The position numbers were made by a program, and so were the translations under genes. The notes under the pieces are model-generated. The model ran no database searches. It was not told where the DNA came from and saw only the letters and a list, made by a program, of their open reading frames with translations. This document shows positions 27,696-38,497 of a stretch of 64,000 nt of DNA, in pieces. The DNA is from Methylobacterium sp. Leaf99 (GTDB lineage Bacteria > Pseudomonadota > Alphaproteobacteria > Rhizobiales > Beijerinckiaceae), in the NCBI RefSeq assembly GCF_001422375.1, contig NZ_LMMU01000001.1:1052089-1116088 (forward strand). The letters are read 5' to 3'. How positions within the stretch are numbered: position 1 is the stretch's first letter; every line of letters starts with the position of its first letter.

Positions 27696-30236
27696 ATGCG
27701 TGCGCTGCGGTACAGCCTCTTTGCTTCAGTAGCTTTGCTACCGTGCGTTGTTCAGGCACAAAGCACGGTTTCCTTGAGCGAGATCAGCGTTGTTGCAACC
27801 ACCCCGGTCGGCGTCGCTGCCGGGAATGGCGCCCCCAGCGTACCGGTGCTCCAGGCTCCGGGTGGAACGGCCCTGCAGGTTCCGGACACCGCGCGCCTGC
27901 GCGGCGGTGCGCTGCCCCTCAACAAGATCCCCAGCACCGTCGAGACGGTCACGGCCGCCGACCTCAACTTCGACCGGGCGACCTTCAACGCCGTCGAGAC
28001 CCTGGCCCGGCGCGTGCCCGGCCTCAACCTCTCCGACAGCCAGGGCAACAACAACCGCGTCGACATCAACTACCGCGGCTTCCAGGCCTCGCCGGTGACG
28101 GGCGTGCCGCAGGGCCTCGCCGTCTACCAGAACGGCGTGCGCATCAACGAGGCCTTCGGCGACACGGTCAACCTCGACCTGATCCCGCAGGTGGCCATCA
28201 ACCGCATCGACGTGGTGACCGGCAACCCGGTCTTCGGCCTCAACGCGCTGGGCGGCGCCATCAACATCCAGATGAAGAACGGCTTCAACTGGCAGGGCAC
28301 CGAGATCACCGCCCTCGGCGGGTCGGACGGCCGCATCGCCGGCTCCCTCCAGCACGGCAAGATGATCGGCCCCTGGAGCATCTACTTCGCGGGTGACGGC
28401 CTCAACGACCGGGGCTGGCGCTACGAGAGCCCCAGCACCATCGGCCGCGTCTACGGCGATGTCGGCTACCGGACGCAGGATTCGGAATTCCACCTCATCG
28501 GACAGATGGCGCGGACCTATTTCGGCGCCGCCGCCGCGACGCCGACGGACTTCACCCACGTGGAGCCGCGGGCGATCTTCACCTACCCGCAGACCACCAC
28601 CACCGAAGTCGGCACCATCCAGCTCACCGGCCGCGTCGATCTCTCCCCGACCTGGGACATTTCCGGCAACGCCTACTTCCGCCGCTTCAGCCAGAGCTAC
28701 ATCGACGGCAACGACAGCGATTTCGAGAACTGCAGCACGCGTTCGAGCTTCCGCGGCCGCCTCTGCTACGAGGATGACGGCTTCAGCCCCGCCGCCGGCC
28801 AGTCGCAGCTCGCCTTCCGCAACCAGTTCCTGATGCTGGGCCGGGGCGCCCCGAACGGCATTCCCTTCACCGCGGGCGTGCCCTACGGCACCCTCGACGT
28901 CACCAAGACCGAGGCGACGGGCTACGGCGGCACGCTCCAGGCGGCCAACCGCGACCGGGTGTTCGGCTTCAACAACAGCTTCGTGGTCGGCGGCTCCATC
29001 GACGTCGCGGATTACGGCTACAAGTCGTCGAGCACCCTCGGCGTGATCAATCCCGACCTGTCGGTGACGACGAACCCGATGACGCCCGCCTACGGCACCG
29101 TGCCGGGCCTCGGCACCGACTTCCTGCGCACGGCCGCGGCCTTGGGCATCGCGCCGAGCTCGGTCACGGGCTCCAACCTCTACATGGGCCTCTACGCCAC
29201 CGACACCATCGACCTCACCGACGCCCTGTCGCTGACCGCCGGCGCGCGGCTCAACTTCGCCCGCATCTCGAGCCAGGACCAGACCGGCTTCTCCCCCGAC
29301 GTGACGGGCACCCACTACTTCAACAAGATCAACCCGGTCGCCGGCCTGACCTACCGCTTCGCCCCGGGCCTCAACCTCTACGGCGGCTACTCCGAGTCGA
29401 ACCGCGCGCCGACCCCCCTCGAACTCGCCTGCGCCAATCCGCTCCGCCCCTGCCTGCTGCCGAACTCCCTGGTGGCCGATCCGCCGCTCAAGCAGGTCGA
29501 GGGCCAGACCTACGAGGTCGGCTTTCGCGGTGCCCTGCCGAACTTCTACGATGGCGGCCTCGTCAACTATAAGGTCGGCGCCTTCCGCACCGACCTGACC
29601 AACGACATCCTGTCGCTCGCCACCCCCGGCAACGCCGCGCGCGGCTACTTCGTCAACGTGCCGGCGACCCGTCGCCAGGGCGTCGAGGTCGGCCTCGAAT
29701 ACGCCTCCGACTGGCTGACGGTCTACGCGAACTACGCCCTGATCGATGCCACGTTCCGGTTCAACGGCACCCTGTCCTCGCCGAACAACCCGTTCGCCGA
29801 CGACGGCGCCATCAACGTGGTGCCGGGCAACAAGGTCCCGCTGATCCCCGACCACCAGTTCAAGGTCGGCTTCGACGTCGAGGTGCTGCCGCGCTGGCGC
29901 GTCGGCATGGCCATGCAGGCCTTCTCGTCCGCCTACTATCGCGGCGACGAATCCAACCTGAACCGCAAGCTGCCCGCCTATTACGTGCTCAACCTGAACA
30001 CGAGCTACCGGGTCAACCGGAACCTCGAACTGTTCGGCTACGTCACCAACCTGACGAACAACCGCTACACCACGTTCGGCACCTTCTTCGAGCCGGGCCT
30101 CGTCGCCAATCGCTACCCGGTCAACGACGTGCGCACCACCACCCTCGCCCAGCCGCTCTCGATCTACGGCGGCATCCGCTACACCTTCGGCGAAGCCCCC
30201 GCGCCCATGCCGGAGCCGATCCTGCGCAAGTACTGA
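27696..30236 (+). CDS. TonB-dependent outer-membrane receptor
   Basis: An 846-residue receptor. The start at 27696 follows GGGGAAGAACG and gives a signal peptide MRALRYSLFASVALLPCVVQ ending at AQS. A TonB-box-like LSEISVVATTP follows at about 25-35. The plug domain (about 75-195) contains VNLDLIPQVAINRIDVVTGN and LNALGGAINIQ. The 22-strand barrel fills the rest, ending in IYGGIRYTF near the C-terminus. It imports a scarce ligand (iron chelate, vitamin or lanthanide complex); no transport partner lies nearby, so the ligand is open. The C-terminal PAPMPEPILRKY tail beyond the last strand is slightly unusual. Confidence 0.92.
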   Translation: MRALRYSLFASVALLPCVVQAQSTVSLSEISVVATTPVGVAAGNGAPSVPVLQAPGGTALQVPDTARLRGGALPLNKIPSTVETVTAADLNFDRATFNAVETLARRVPGLNLSDSQGNNNRVDINYRGFQASPVTGVPQGLAVYQNGVRINEAFGDTVNLDLIPQVAINRIDVVTGNPVFGLNALGGAINIQMKNGFNWQGTEITALGGSDGRIAGSLQHGKMIGPWSIYFAGDGLNDRGWRYESPSTIGRVYGDVGYRTQDSEFHLIGQMARTYFGAAAATPTDFTHVEPRAIFTYPQTTTTEVGTIQLTGRVDLSPTWDISGNAYFRRFSQSYIDGNDSDFENCSTRSSFRGRLCYEDDGFSPAAGQSQLAFRNQFLMLGRGAPNGIPFTAGVPYGTLDVTKTEATGYGGTLQAANRDRVFGFNNSFVVGGSIDVADYGYKSSSTLGVINPDLSVTTNPMTPAYGTVPGLGTDFLRTAAALGIAPSSVTGSNLYMGLYATDTIDLTDALSLTAGARLNFARISSQDQTGFSPDVTGTHYFNKINPVAGLTYRFAPGLNLYGGYSESNRAPTPLELACANPLRPCLLPNSLVADPPLKQVEGQTYEVGFRGALPNFYDGGLVNYKVGAFRTDLTNDILSLATPGNAARGYFVNVPATRRQGVEVGLEYASDWLTVYANYALIDATFRFNGTLSSPNNPFADDGAINVVPGNKVPLIPDHQFKVGFDVEVLPRWRVGMAMQAFSSAYYRGDESNLNRKLPAYYVLNLNTSYRVNRNLELFGYVTNLTNNRYTTFGTFFEPGLVANRYPVNDVRTTTLAQPLSIYGGIRYTFGEAPAPMPEPILRKY

Positions 30237-30308
30237 GGGACGCCCCGCCCGCGCCGACGACGCGCCATCCGGCCCTCACCGCTTAGCTGTGCAAGGCCGG
30301 AGGGAAAC

Positions 30309-30345
30309 AAAAAAGGCCGGCCTCCGAACAGGGGCCGGCCTTTTT
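30309..30345. terminator. Bidirectional Rho-independent terminator
   Basis: AAAAAGGCCGGCC pairs with GGCCGGCCTTTTT around a nine-base loop, with T runs in both directions. It ends the TonB receptor transcript. Confidence 0.9.
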
Positions 30346-30616
30346 GTCGTTTCCGGCCCGTGAGGCACGGCGACAAGACGCGCCCGCCGATTCCCACCGG
30401 CACGCCGCAAATCCTGCGCACGGGTGCGCTTCGGGATATCCGTCGGCACGGCATCGCGCCGTGGGGGGACATCGTGAAAGGGGAGATGAAGCCGCAGCTC
30501 CGACTCACGGCGCAACGGGTTTCGATCATCCGGGTTGATCGCAAGACTGATCACCTTGGATCTGGTCGCCCATGGCCGTCCTCGGTGGAGCCGGATCTTT
30601 CAGGAAGGACCGCCCG
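30346..30616. other. Intergenic region upstream of the DUF892 gene
   Basis: About 270 bases after the terminator. Frames are open, but none is protein-like. The promoter of the DUF892 gene should be here; I found no GGAAC-N16-GTT match. AGGAAGGACC is its ribosome site. Confidence 0.4.
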
Positions 30617-31126
30617 ATGACCCTCGATGCCCGAACGATCTACGTCACCGCCCTGAAGAACACGCACGCCCTCGAGTTGCAGGCGCTCCAGATCATGGAA
30701 CGTCAGGTCGAGCGCCTCGAGAACTACCCGGACATGGAGGCCGCCCTGCGCCGCCACATCCGGGAGACCCATGGCCAGCGCGACCGTCTCGAAGAGGCCC
30801 TGGCCTCCCTCTCGGAAAGCCCCTCTGCCCTGAAGGAAGGGTTCTTGGGGTTCGTCGGCAACATGATGGCGATCGCCCACGTCCCCGCTCAGGACGAGAT
30901 CCTGAAGAACGCCTTCGCGAACCAGGCCTTCGAGAACTTCGAGATCGCAGCCTACACGTCGCTGCTCACCCTCGGCGAGGCCGCCGGCCAAACGGCCCAC
31001 AAGGCCGCCTTCACCATGTCCCTGCGCGAGGAGGAGGGCATGGCCAAGGCCGTGGCCGATCTCGTGGCGCCCACGACGCAGCGCTACCTCGATCTCACCC
31101 TACGCGGTGAATCGGCGAGCCACTAA
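30617..31126 (+). CDS. Ferritin-like DUF892 (YciE/YciF) protein
   Basis: A 169-residue four-helix protein. The conserved helices carry YVTALKNTHALELQALQIME, MEAALRRHIRETHGQRDRLE, FANQAFENFEIAAYTSLLTL and SLREEEGMAKAVADL, with Glu/His residues (E..H in helices 2 and 4) placed as in ferritin-like diiron proteins. Family members are stress-induced in many proteobacteria; the exact activity is unknown. It stands alone between the receptor and tRNA-Lys. Confidence 0.9.
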   Translation: MTLDARTIYVTALKNTHALELQALQIMERQVERLENYPDMEAALRRHIRETHGQRDRLEEALASLSESPSALKEGFLGFVGNMMAIAHVPAQDEILKNAFANQAFENFEIAAYTSLLTLGEAAGQTAHKAAFTMSLREEEGMAKAVADLVAPTTQRYLDLTLRGESASH

Positions 31127-31475
31127 GTGGCTTTGCGGTCCATCGCGTTTGGTGGGCCGCACCTTCTCGTCCTGGCCCCGCTATCCGTCGGCTGGGGCCA
31201 AGGTCCCATCGCGTTGGATCGGCGCCATCTCAGCCCACAGAGACGCCGGAGTTGCGGCCTTCGAGCGATGCGAAGCGCCTGAAGGCGCGCTCGATGATGT
31301 CCCATGGCTCCGCGACCGTGCGCGTCGCCTCGGCCCACCGGATGGGCTTGCGCGATGCGGTAGCAGCGAGCTGAAAGGTTGGTATACAGGGAGATGGCTG
31401 GACCGTTCGTCGCCATGAACCAACGACGCGGTACTGATATGGACCGCGCGATCTCGATCCGGCATCTGAAGTATT
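31127..31475. other. Region beside tRNA-Lys without a clear gene
   Basis: About 350 bases. A minus-strand frame (about 31230-31487) contains RKPIRWAEATRTVAEPWD followed by IIERAFRRFASLEGR, which reads like a fragment of a real protein, but it has no good start and runs into the tRNA. It may be a decayed gene next to a tRNA integration hotspot. I cannot assign it. Confidence 0.35.
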
Positions 31476-31551
<76 letters not shown>

Positions 31552-31658
31552 TCGCCTTGCGGCGGTCGCTGCGGCCCACCAAGTCCGCCGCGACGAGGTG
31601 GCTGATAGCAAAGCCCCCCGGGGGTGTCCACCCCCGGGGGGCGATTTTCTCGACCCGG

Positions 31659-33224
<1,566 letters not shown>

Positions 33225-33283
33225 GGGGGTGATCCTGTCGTGGCGCGCGGTCCCGTCCATGGGGACGCGACGCCTGGAAGAAC

Positions 33284-33390
33284 GGCTCCGGCCCGAGGGC
33301 GGAGCCCGGCGTGATCGAAACGGCGCCCCCTGAGAGCCCAGGCGCGCGCCCGGACGGCCCTCAGGGGCGGATAAGGCGGAGCAGCGTGGC
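33284..33390 (-). promoter_or_regulatory. Possible leucine attenuator upstream of leuA
   Basis: On the minus strand a frame ends in codons for TLLRLIRP and a stop at 33361-33363, so Leu codons CTG CTC and CTT lie at 33373-33384. The stop is inside a long hairpin (CCCCTGAG 33359-33366 with CTCAGGGG 33327-33334, inner CCGGGCG/CGCCTGG stem). A second hairpin GGCTCCG/CGGAGCC (33284-33306), followed by TTCTTCC, could be the terminator. The arrangement fits leader-peptide attenuation, but the leader start codon (possibly TTG) is unclear. Confidence 0.35.
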
Positions 33391-33777
33391 GGGGAGCGCG
33401 CAGGACCGCGCGGCCGCGAAGGCGGCGGCGGTACGGCTGGTCCTGGAGCCGGCGCTGGCCAAGGCTCGCTCTCCCGAAGGGCAACGGCAAGGGGCAACGG
33501 CAAGGCGGTTCGAAGGCCGGCCGGTTGCGGATGCGGGTTTCCTACCCCCCGACACCACGATTGACAAGTATCCGTCCGGCGCGGGCCGGGCGGCATGGCG
33601 ACCTCATCGCGTCCCCGTGATCGCCATAGGACGGGGTTCGGACATCCGGCGTCGAAGGATAGGCCGCACGACCATTGCCTTGCCCATCCGCCGGCCTAGC
33701 TTCCGCTTCGTGCTCCGGTGATGCGCGATGATCTCATCCGTCCCCCGCACAAGAAGAAAACAAGAGGAAACGTCCCC
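33391..33777. other. Intergenic region between leuA and the SRPBCC gene
   Basis: Divergent promoter region of about 390 bases. No convincing gene. Contains two copies of ggcaacggcaagg near 33481-33505. CAAGAGGAAAC at 33760-33772 is the ribosome site of the following gene. Confidence 0.4.
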
Positions 33778-34263
33778 ATGCCCCGTTCGATTCTGCGCGG
33801 TCTCGCCCTGCCCGCCCTCGCCCTTCTTGCCGGTACCGCCCCGGGCTTCGCCCTCGACGTGACCAAGACCATCGACGTTTCGGCTGCACCCGCCAAGGTC
33901 TGGTCGACCATCGGCGACTTCTGCGGCATCGGCCAATGGCACCCGGCCATCGAGAAATGCGTCCCGTCCATGGATGGCGGCAAGCCCCTGCGGACCCTGA
34001 GCCTGAAGGGCGGCGGCACCATCGTCGAGTCGCAGACCGCCCGCGACGACGCCAAGATGAGTTACACCTACGCCATCGTCTCCGGGCCCCTGCCCGTGAG
34101 CGATTACAGCTCGACCCTCATGGTCGCCCCCAAGGGCACCGGCTCGACGCTGACCTGGACGGGCAGCTTCAAGGCCAAGGGCGCGCCGGACGCCGTCGCG
34201 ACGGATGCCATCGGGGGCATCTACGAGTCCGGCCTGAAGGCCATCGCGGACAAGACCAAGTAG
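33778..34263 (+). CDS. Exported SRPBCC-fold protein, MxaD-like
   Basis: A 161-residue protein with a signal peptide (about 1-25, cleavage near GFALD). The START/SRPBCC fold follows: KTIDVSAAPAKVWSTIGDF, IGQWHPAIEKC, then strands ending in WTGSFKAKGAPD and the long C-terminal helix GIYESGLKAIADKTK. The pattern WxxIGDFxxIxxWHPA is that of the MxaD group, which supports periplasmic methanol dehydrogenase electron transfer in methylotrophs. The mxa genes are not nearby, so this role is an inference; a generic lipid-binding role is the alternative. Confidence 0.8.
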   Translation: MPRSILRGLALPALALLAGTAPGFALDVTKTIDVSAAPAKVWSTIGDFCGIGQWHPAIEKCVPSMDGGKPLRTLSLKGGGTIVESQTARDDAKMSYTYAIVSGPLPVSDYSSTLMVAPKGTGSTLTWTGSFKAKGAPDAVATDAIGGIYESGLKAIADKTK

Positions 34264-34488
34264 GACGGCCGCCGTCGCACCACCGGCCGCGCGACCTCCA
34301 GGTCGCGCGGCCCCCCGGGACGCCCGTGAAGGTGTCGGCGCGCGCGGTTCTTCGCAGCCGGAGCGCCGCATCCGCGAAGTCGGCCGCGACAGACATCCGG
34401 TAGAACAAATCGCCATTTACGCGAAATTTACATCCAGGACGTCATTCTGGCATCCCGCTCCGGCGGCCGAGCAACGACCCGAGGCGCC

Positions 34489-34842
34489 ATGACACCGGCC
34501 AACGACGCGATCGGACCGCATGCCGTCGCGCAGGTCCGCCGCGCGATCCAGGACAACGTGTCGAGTCTCCTGGACCTGAGAACCCATTTCACCCGGCAGA
34601 TGGCCGCCCTCGAGGAGACCGAGCGCAGGGTCAGGCTCCTGGCCCTGCGGGAGGCGAGCCAGGTTCTCGGCGGTGCCCTCGACGATCCGTCGGAGCACGC
34701 GGCGCTTCGCCGGAATGGCGAACTTCAGGAGGAGACCAACCGGGCGTTTCGGGAGATGCAGGCGACCCACGCGGCGATCCTGGCCCAGATCACGGGCCTG
34801 CTGGCCGACAGCGAGGCGCTGTACGAGGCCACGTTCCCCTGA
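34489..34842 (+). CDS. Hypothetical helical protein
   Basis: A 117-residue, almost entirely alpha-helical, highly charged protein without membrane segments or cysteines. Heptad-like patterns around residues 40-110 suggest a coiled coil. I recognise no family. The ATG at 34489 follows CGAGGCGCC. Upstream, 34390-34450 is locally AT-rich and may hold the promoter. Confidence 0.65.
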   Translation: MTPANDAIGPHAVAQVRRAIQDNVSSLLDLRTHFTRQMAALEETERRVRLLALREASQVLGGALDDPSEHAALRRNGELQEETNRAFREMQATHAAILAQITGLLADSEALYEATFP

Positions 34843-34981
34843 GGCCACCGGCTCACGGGGGGCCGGGGACCCCCGCCGTGGCGAAAATCCCCCGCGCGGG
34901 CGGCGGTCCCACGGTTGACCGGCTGCGCCCCCGGGAGCAAAACCCGGCATCGTTCAAGCTATGCCATTGTCGAGGACAAAC

Positions 34982-35320
34982 GTGGTGTCACCGCAACGCC
35001 TGAGCCTCGGGCTCGCCGCCCTCCTGGCCGTCAGCCTCGTCGGCGCCTGCAAGCCCGGCCCCTCGACGCCCGCGATCGTCGCGGCCGCCCCGGCCGCTGC
35101 GGTCGCCCCGGTCCCGCCGACGGGCAGCGGCTGCGGCCCGACCATCGCCCGGACCCAGGCTGTGGTGGACAGCGATGTCGCCACCGGCAACCTCAACGCC
35201 CCCGTGGGCGAGCGCTTCAGCGGCGACCTGCGCCGGGCGGCCGAGGCCTGCCGGGCGGGCCAGGAGCGCGAGGCCCTCGGCCTGCTCGCGGCGGCCAAGG
35301 CGCGCTACGGCTACCCGTAG
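34982..35320 (+). CDS. Small predicted lipoprotein
   Basis: About 112 residues from a GTG at 34982, chosen because CGAGGAC lies just upstream; an ATG at 34961 would add seven residues. The signal peptide ends in a lipobox (SLVGAC), then an Ala/Pro linker, then a folded helical part with two cysteines (GCGPTIARTQAVVDSD and EACRAGQEREALGLLAAAK). The two cysteines could form a disulfide in the periplasm. Its last 10 bases overlap the end of the convergent NUDIX gene. Confidence 0.7.
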   Translation: MVSPQRLSLGLAALLAVSLVGACKPGPSTPAIVAAAPAAAVAPVPPTGSGCGPTIARTQAVVDSDVATGNLNAPVGERFSGDLRRAAEACRAGQEREALGLLAAAKARYGYP

Positions 35321-36060
35321 CTGCGCCGCGCGGCGGCCTGATCGCGAAAGGCCTCGCGAAGATAGGCGCGCACGAAGCCCGGCATGCGCTCGGGCCGGAA
35401 ATCCGCGGGCGAGCGGACCGCGAAGAAGCCGGCGAGCTCCGGTTCGGCCTCGGCCGCCCGGTGCCGCGTCATCCGGGCGACGAGGGCGGCGGCGTCCTCG
35501 GGGAACGCCACGGGCCGCAGGAACGCGTGCTGGCCGGCGCCGCTGACGAGCACCCACCCGTCGGCCGCATCGGGCGGGAGGGCGAGGCCGGTCTCCTCCA
35601 GGAGTTCGCGGGTGGCGCTGCCGACGAGGTCGACGCGCCCGCCCGGGCGCACGTCCGAACCGTCGGGCGTGCCGCAGGGGAAGTAGATCTGGTCGGCATT
35701 GGCGGTGTCGCGGCCCATCACGCCGAGGATGGCGGCGCCGTCGCGGGACCACGGCACCACGGCGGCGAAGGCGTTGGTGACGGACGGGTCGGGCGAGCCG
35801 CTGTCCCGGAAGGTCAGGAACGCCGAGAACCGGGTCTCGAACAGCGCGACGGTGCAGGCCCCGTCCGCCACCCGGCAGGCGCGGGCGAGGAGGACGCGGC
35901 CGTCGAACAGGGCCGGCTTCTCCGCGACCCGCCGCTCCCAATGCGCCGCGATCCGCGCCGCGTTGTCCCGCGCCCAGGCCCAGTCGTGGGTGACGAGGCG
36001 GGCGTCGAGGCGATGGAGGCGCGTGAGGGTGAGGCCGTCGGGGTTCGGGCCGTCAGACAT
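35311..36060 (-). CDS. NUDIX hydrolase
   Basis: A 249-residue NUDIX protein. The NUDIX box is recognisable as DLVGSATRELLEETGL (about 142-157), with the REXXEEXG core intact and the usual leading GG in PGGR. The N-terminal 90 residues are outside the catalytic fold and could select the substrate. The substrate is unknown. Its start overlaps the end of the phzF-like gene by eight bases, so the two are coupled. Confidence 0.85.
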   Translation of the reverse strand: MSDGPNPDGLTLTRLHRLDARLVTHDWAWARDNAARIAAHWERRVAEKPALFDGRVLLARACRVADGACTVALFETRFSAFLTFRDSGSPDPSVTNAFAAVVPWSRDGAAILGVMGRDTANADQIYFPCGTPDGSDVRPGGRVDLVGSATRELLEETGLALPPDAADGWVLVSGAGQHAFLRPVAFPEDAAALVARMTRHRAAEAEPELAGFFAVRSPADFRPERMPGFVRAYLREAFRDQAAARRSYG

Positions 36061-36946
36061 GCAGGCGTCCTTCGCTGACGAGGACCGCCGCGCCGCCGAT
36101 CTCGATGGCGCGGAGCGTGCCGGCCGCGATGCCGAGCTGCACCCGGATCTCGCTGGGGCGGCCCATGGCGGCGCCCTGGTGCAGGACGAGATCGTGGGTG
36201 CCGTCCCCCAGGGGCTCGAACTGCATCATCACGCCGGCGAACGCCGCCGCGGCCGAGCCCGTGGCCGGGTCCTCCGGCACGCCGAGATGGGGCGCGAACA
36301 TCCGCGCGTGGAAGTGCCGGGCGCCGTCCGGGTCGGGGGTGTAGAGGTAGAGGGCCGCCGGCGCGCCGAGGCCCGCGAACGCCGCCGGATCGAGGGCGGC
36401 GTCCGCCAGGGCCTCGGGCGACGCCACGGGCACGAACAGGAAGCGCGGACCGAGGCTGTGCCGGCTCGGGGCGTGGCGGCCGAACCCGATGGCGCCGGAC
36501 GCGAGGCCAAGGGCGCCGGCCAGCGCCTCCGGCGCGGGGCCATCGCCCGAAAACTCCGGCAGGACCGGCATGCGGAAGCGCGCCTGCCCCCTTCCGTCGC
36601 CGGGCTCGACCACGCAGGACAGGGTGCCGACCCCCGCCTCGAGGCCGAACGCCACGGCGTCCGTCAGGCCGGCGCGCGCGTCCCGCAGGGCGAGCAGGAT
36701 GGCGGCGCCGAGGGTGGGGTGCCCGGCGAACGGCAATTCGGCGCGTGGAGTGAAGATGCGCAGGCGCGCCCGGTGGCGCGGGTCGTCGGGGGGCAGCACG
36801 AACACCGTCTCGGACAGGTTGAACTCGCCGGCGATGGCCTGCATCGCCGCGCCGTCGAGGCCTTCGCAGTCGAGCACCACGGCCAGGGGATTGCCGGCCA
36901 GAATCGTGTCGGTGAACACGTCGAGGGTGGCGAAGCGGCGGGCCAT
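36053..36946 (-). CDS. PhzF-family isomerase/epimerase-like protein
   Basis: A 297-residue protein of the diaminopimelate-epimerase fold. The N-terminal half has FATLDVFTDTILAGNPLAVV, the catalytic Glu in NLSETVFV and FAGHPTLG; the C-terminal half has GVPEDPATGSAAAAF. Most homologues outside phenazine clusters have no known substrate, and there are no phenazine genes here. The start MARRFATLDV is chosen; an ATG six codons upstream is possible. It sits in a pdxY-phzF-NUDIX run on the minus strand. Confidence 0.9.
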   Translation of the reverse strand: MARRFATLDVFTDTILAGNPLAVVLDCEGLDGAAMQAIAGEFNLSETVFVLPPDDPRHRARLRIFTPRAELPFAGHPTLGAAILLALRDARAGLTDAVAFGLEAGVGTLSCVVEPGDGRGQARFRMPVLPEFSGDGPAPEALAGALGLASGAIGFGRHAPSRHSLGPRFLFVPVASPEALADAALDPAAFAGLGAPAALYLYTPDPDGARHFHARMFAPHLGVPEDPATGSAAAAFAGVMMQFEPLGDGTHDLVLHQGAAMGRPSEIRVQLGIAAGTLRAIEIGGAAVLVSEGRLHV

Positions 36947-36975
36947 TTTCTGTAAATCTCCCATGGACTTGCCCC

Positions 36976-37824
36976 CTAGACCGGCTCGACCGGAAAGGTC
37001 TCGCTTGGGGCGACGAACTCGTCCTGCGCCGCCACCGTGAGGATCTCGCGGGAGCCGGCTTCGGCCGTGCGGCGCAGGAGGCCGTAAACCGAGGCGCCGG
37101 CCATGCCGAGGGCGAGGGCCGCCGAGCCCGTGCGCGCGTAGTGCACGAGGAACAGGGCCGCGATGGCGTCCCCGGCCCCGTTGACGTCGAGGGCGAGGCG
37201 CGGCGTGCGCAGGAGCCAGAACTGGCCGCCCTCCCCGGCCAGGAGGTCGATGGCGCCCGGCGGCGTCGCCTCGGTGGCAAGGGAGGTGACGAGGACGACG
37301 CGGGGCCCGAGGGCGTGGAGCGCCGCCACCGCCGCCTTGGCCTCAATGAGGGTGCGCGACGGCAGGCCCGAGAGGTGATCGAGCTCGAACTGGTTCGGCG
37401 TGGCGATGTCGGCGAGCCTAAGGGCTTGATCGCGCATGAATTCCGGGATTCCGGGGCGGACGTAGATGCCCCGGTTGGTGTCGCCCATGACGGGATCGCA
37501 GGCGTAGAGGGCGCGGGGGTTGGCGGCGCGGACGGCGGCGACGGCGTGCACGATACTGGTACCGATATCGGCCGAACCCATGTAGCCCGACAGCACGCCG
37601 TCGCAGGTGTGGAGGACGCCGCGCTCGGCGATTCCCGCCACGAGGTCCTCGATGGCCGGGCCGTCGAAGACCCGGCCGCGCCAAGCGCCGTAGCCGGTGT
37701 GGTTGGAGAACTGCACGGTGTGGATGGCCCAGACCTCGACGCCGAGGCGCTGCATCGGAAACACCGCGGATGCGTTACCGACGTGGCCGTAGGCGACGTG
37801 GGACTGGATCGACAGGATGTTCAA
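36976..37824 (-). CDS. pdxY: Pyridoxal kinase
   Basis: A 282-residue ribokinase-fold enzyme that phosphorylates pyridoxal in vitamin B6 salvage. The N-terminus ILSIQSHVAYGHVGNASAVF and the segment YACDPVMGDTNRGIYV are diagnostic of PdxK/PdxY, and the C-terminal DVNGAGDAIAALFL carries the catalytic Asp and anion hole. Full length. First gene of the apparent pdxY-phzF-NUDIX unit, divergent from dedA. Confidence 0.95.
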   Translation of the reverse strand: MNILSIQSHVAYGHVGNASAVFPMQRLGVEVWAIHTVQFSNHTGYGAWRGRVFDGPAIEDLVAGIAERGVLHTCDGVLSGYMGSADIGTSIVHAVAAVRAANPRALYACDPVMGDTNRGIYVRPGIPEFMRDQALRLADIATPNQFELDHLSGLPSRTLIEAKAAVAALHALGPRVVLVTSLATEATPPGAIDLLAGEGGQFWLLRTPRLALDVNGAGDAIAALFLVHYARTGSAALALGMAGASVYGLLRRTAEAGSREILTVAAQDEFVAPSETFPVEPV

Positions 37825-37894
37825 GCGGGCCGGTCCTCCGGGTTAAAGCCTTCCCTTATCTCGTTTTTCGCGAACTCGCACGCCCGGACCCTCC

Positions 37895-38416
37895 ATGGAC
37901 TTCGACGCCCTCAAGACCTCGACCCTCGCCTTCGTCGAGGCGCATCAGGCCTGGACGCCGCTCATCGTCGGGGTGCTGGCGTTCTGCGAGTCCCTGGCCT
38001 TCCTGTCCCTGCTGGTGCCCGCCACCGTGCTGCTCCTCGGCATCGGCGCGCTCATGGGGACGGTGGGGATTCCGTTCGTGCCGGTGATGCTGGCGGCGGC
38101 CCTGGGGGCGGCCCTAGGCGATTGGATTTCCTACGAATTCGGCAACTATTACAAGGAGGGGGCCAAGCGCATGTGGCCGCTGACGCGCTACCCGGCCATG
38201 GTGGCGAGGGGCGAGGCGTTCTGCCTGAAATGGGGGGCCGGCGGGGTCGCCCTGGGGCGGTTCTTCGGGCCGGCGCGGGCGGTGGTGCCGCTGATCGCCG
38301 GCATCTTCGGGGTCAGGCGCCTGCCGTTCCAGGTGGCGAACGTGCTCTCGGCCGTGGTCTGGGCGTTCGTGATGCTGGCGCCCGGCGCCGGATTGTTCAA
38401 TTATTTCAAAGGCTAG
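37895..38416 (+). CDS. DedA-family membrane protein
   Basis: A 173-residue inner-membrane protein with four to five hydrophobic segments. Family marks are FCESLAFLSLLVPATVLLL near residues 30-48, LGAALGDWISYEFGNYY (about 73-89) and the FGPARAVVPLIAGIF block with conserved Arg and Pro (about 123-137). DedA proteins are lipid (undecaprenyl phosphate/phospholipid) translocases and protect the proton gradient. Divergent from pdxY. Confidence 0.9.
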   Translation: MDFDALKTSTLAFVEAHQAWTPLIVGVLAFCESLAFLSLLVPATVLLLGIGALMGTVGIPFVPVMLAAALGAALGDWISYEFGNYYKEGAKRMWPLTRYPAMVARGEAFCLKWGAGGVALGRFFGPARAVVPLIAGIFGVRRLPFQVANVLSAVVWAFVMLAPGAGLFNYFKG

Positions 38417-38497
38417 TCTCGACCGCGCGGCGGGGTCGCAGGTGACAAGCGGGGCGGGGCCTGATTTCTAGGGGGTCCGTCCCGATTCGGAACACCC

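Noticed and set aside
27738..29855. 705-codon minus-strand frame under the TonB receptor
   Set aside because: Antisense shadow with Gly/Ala/Val/Asp/Glu/Arg-biased composition. The plus strand has a complete receptor.
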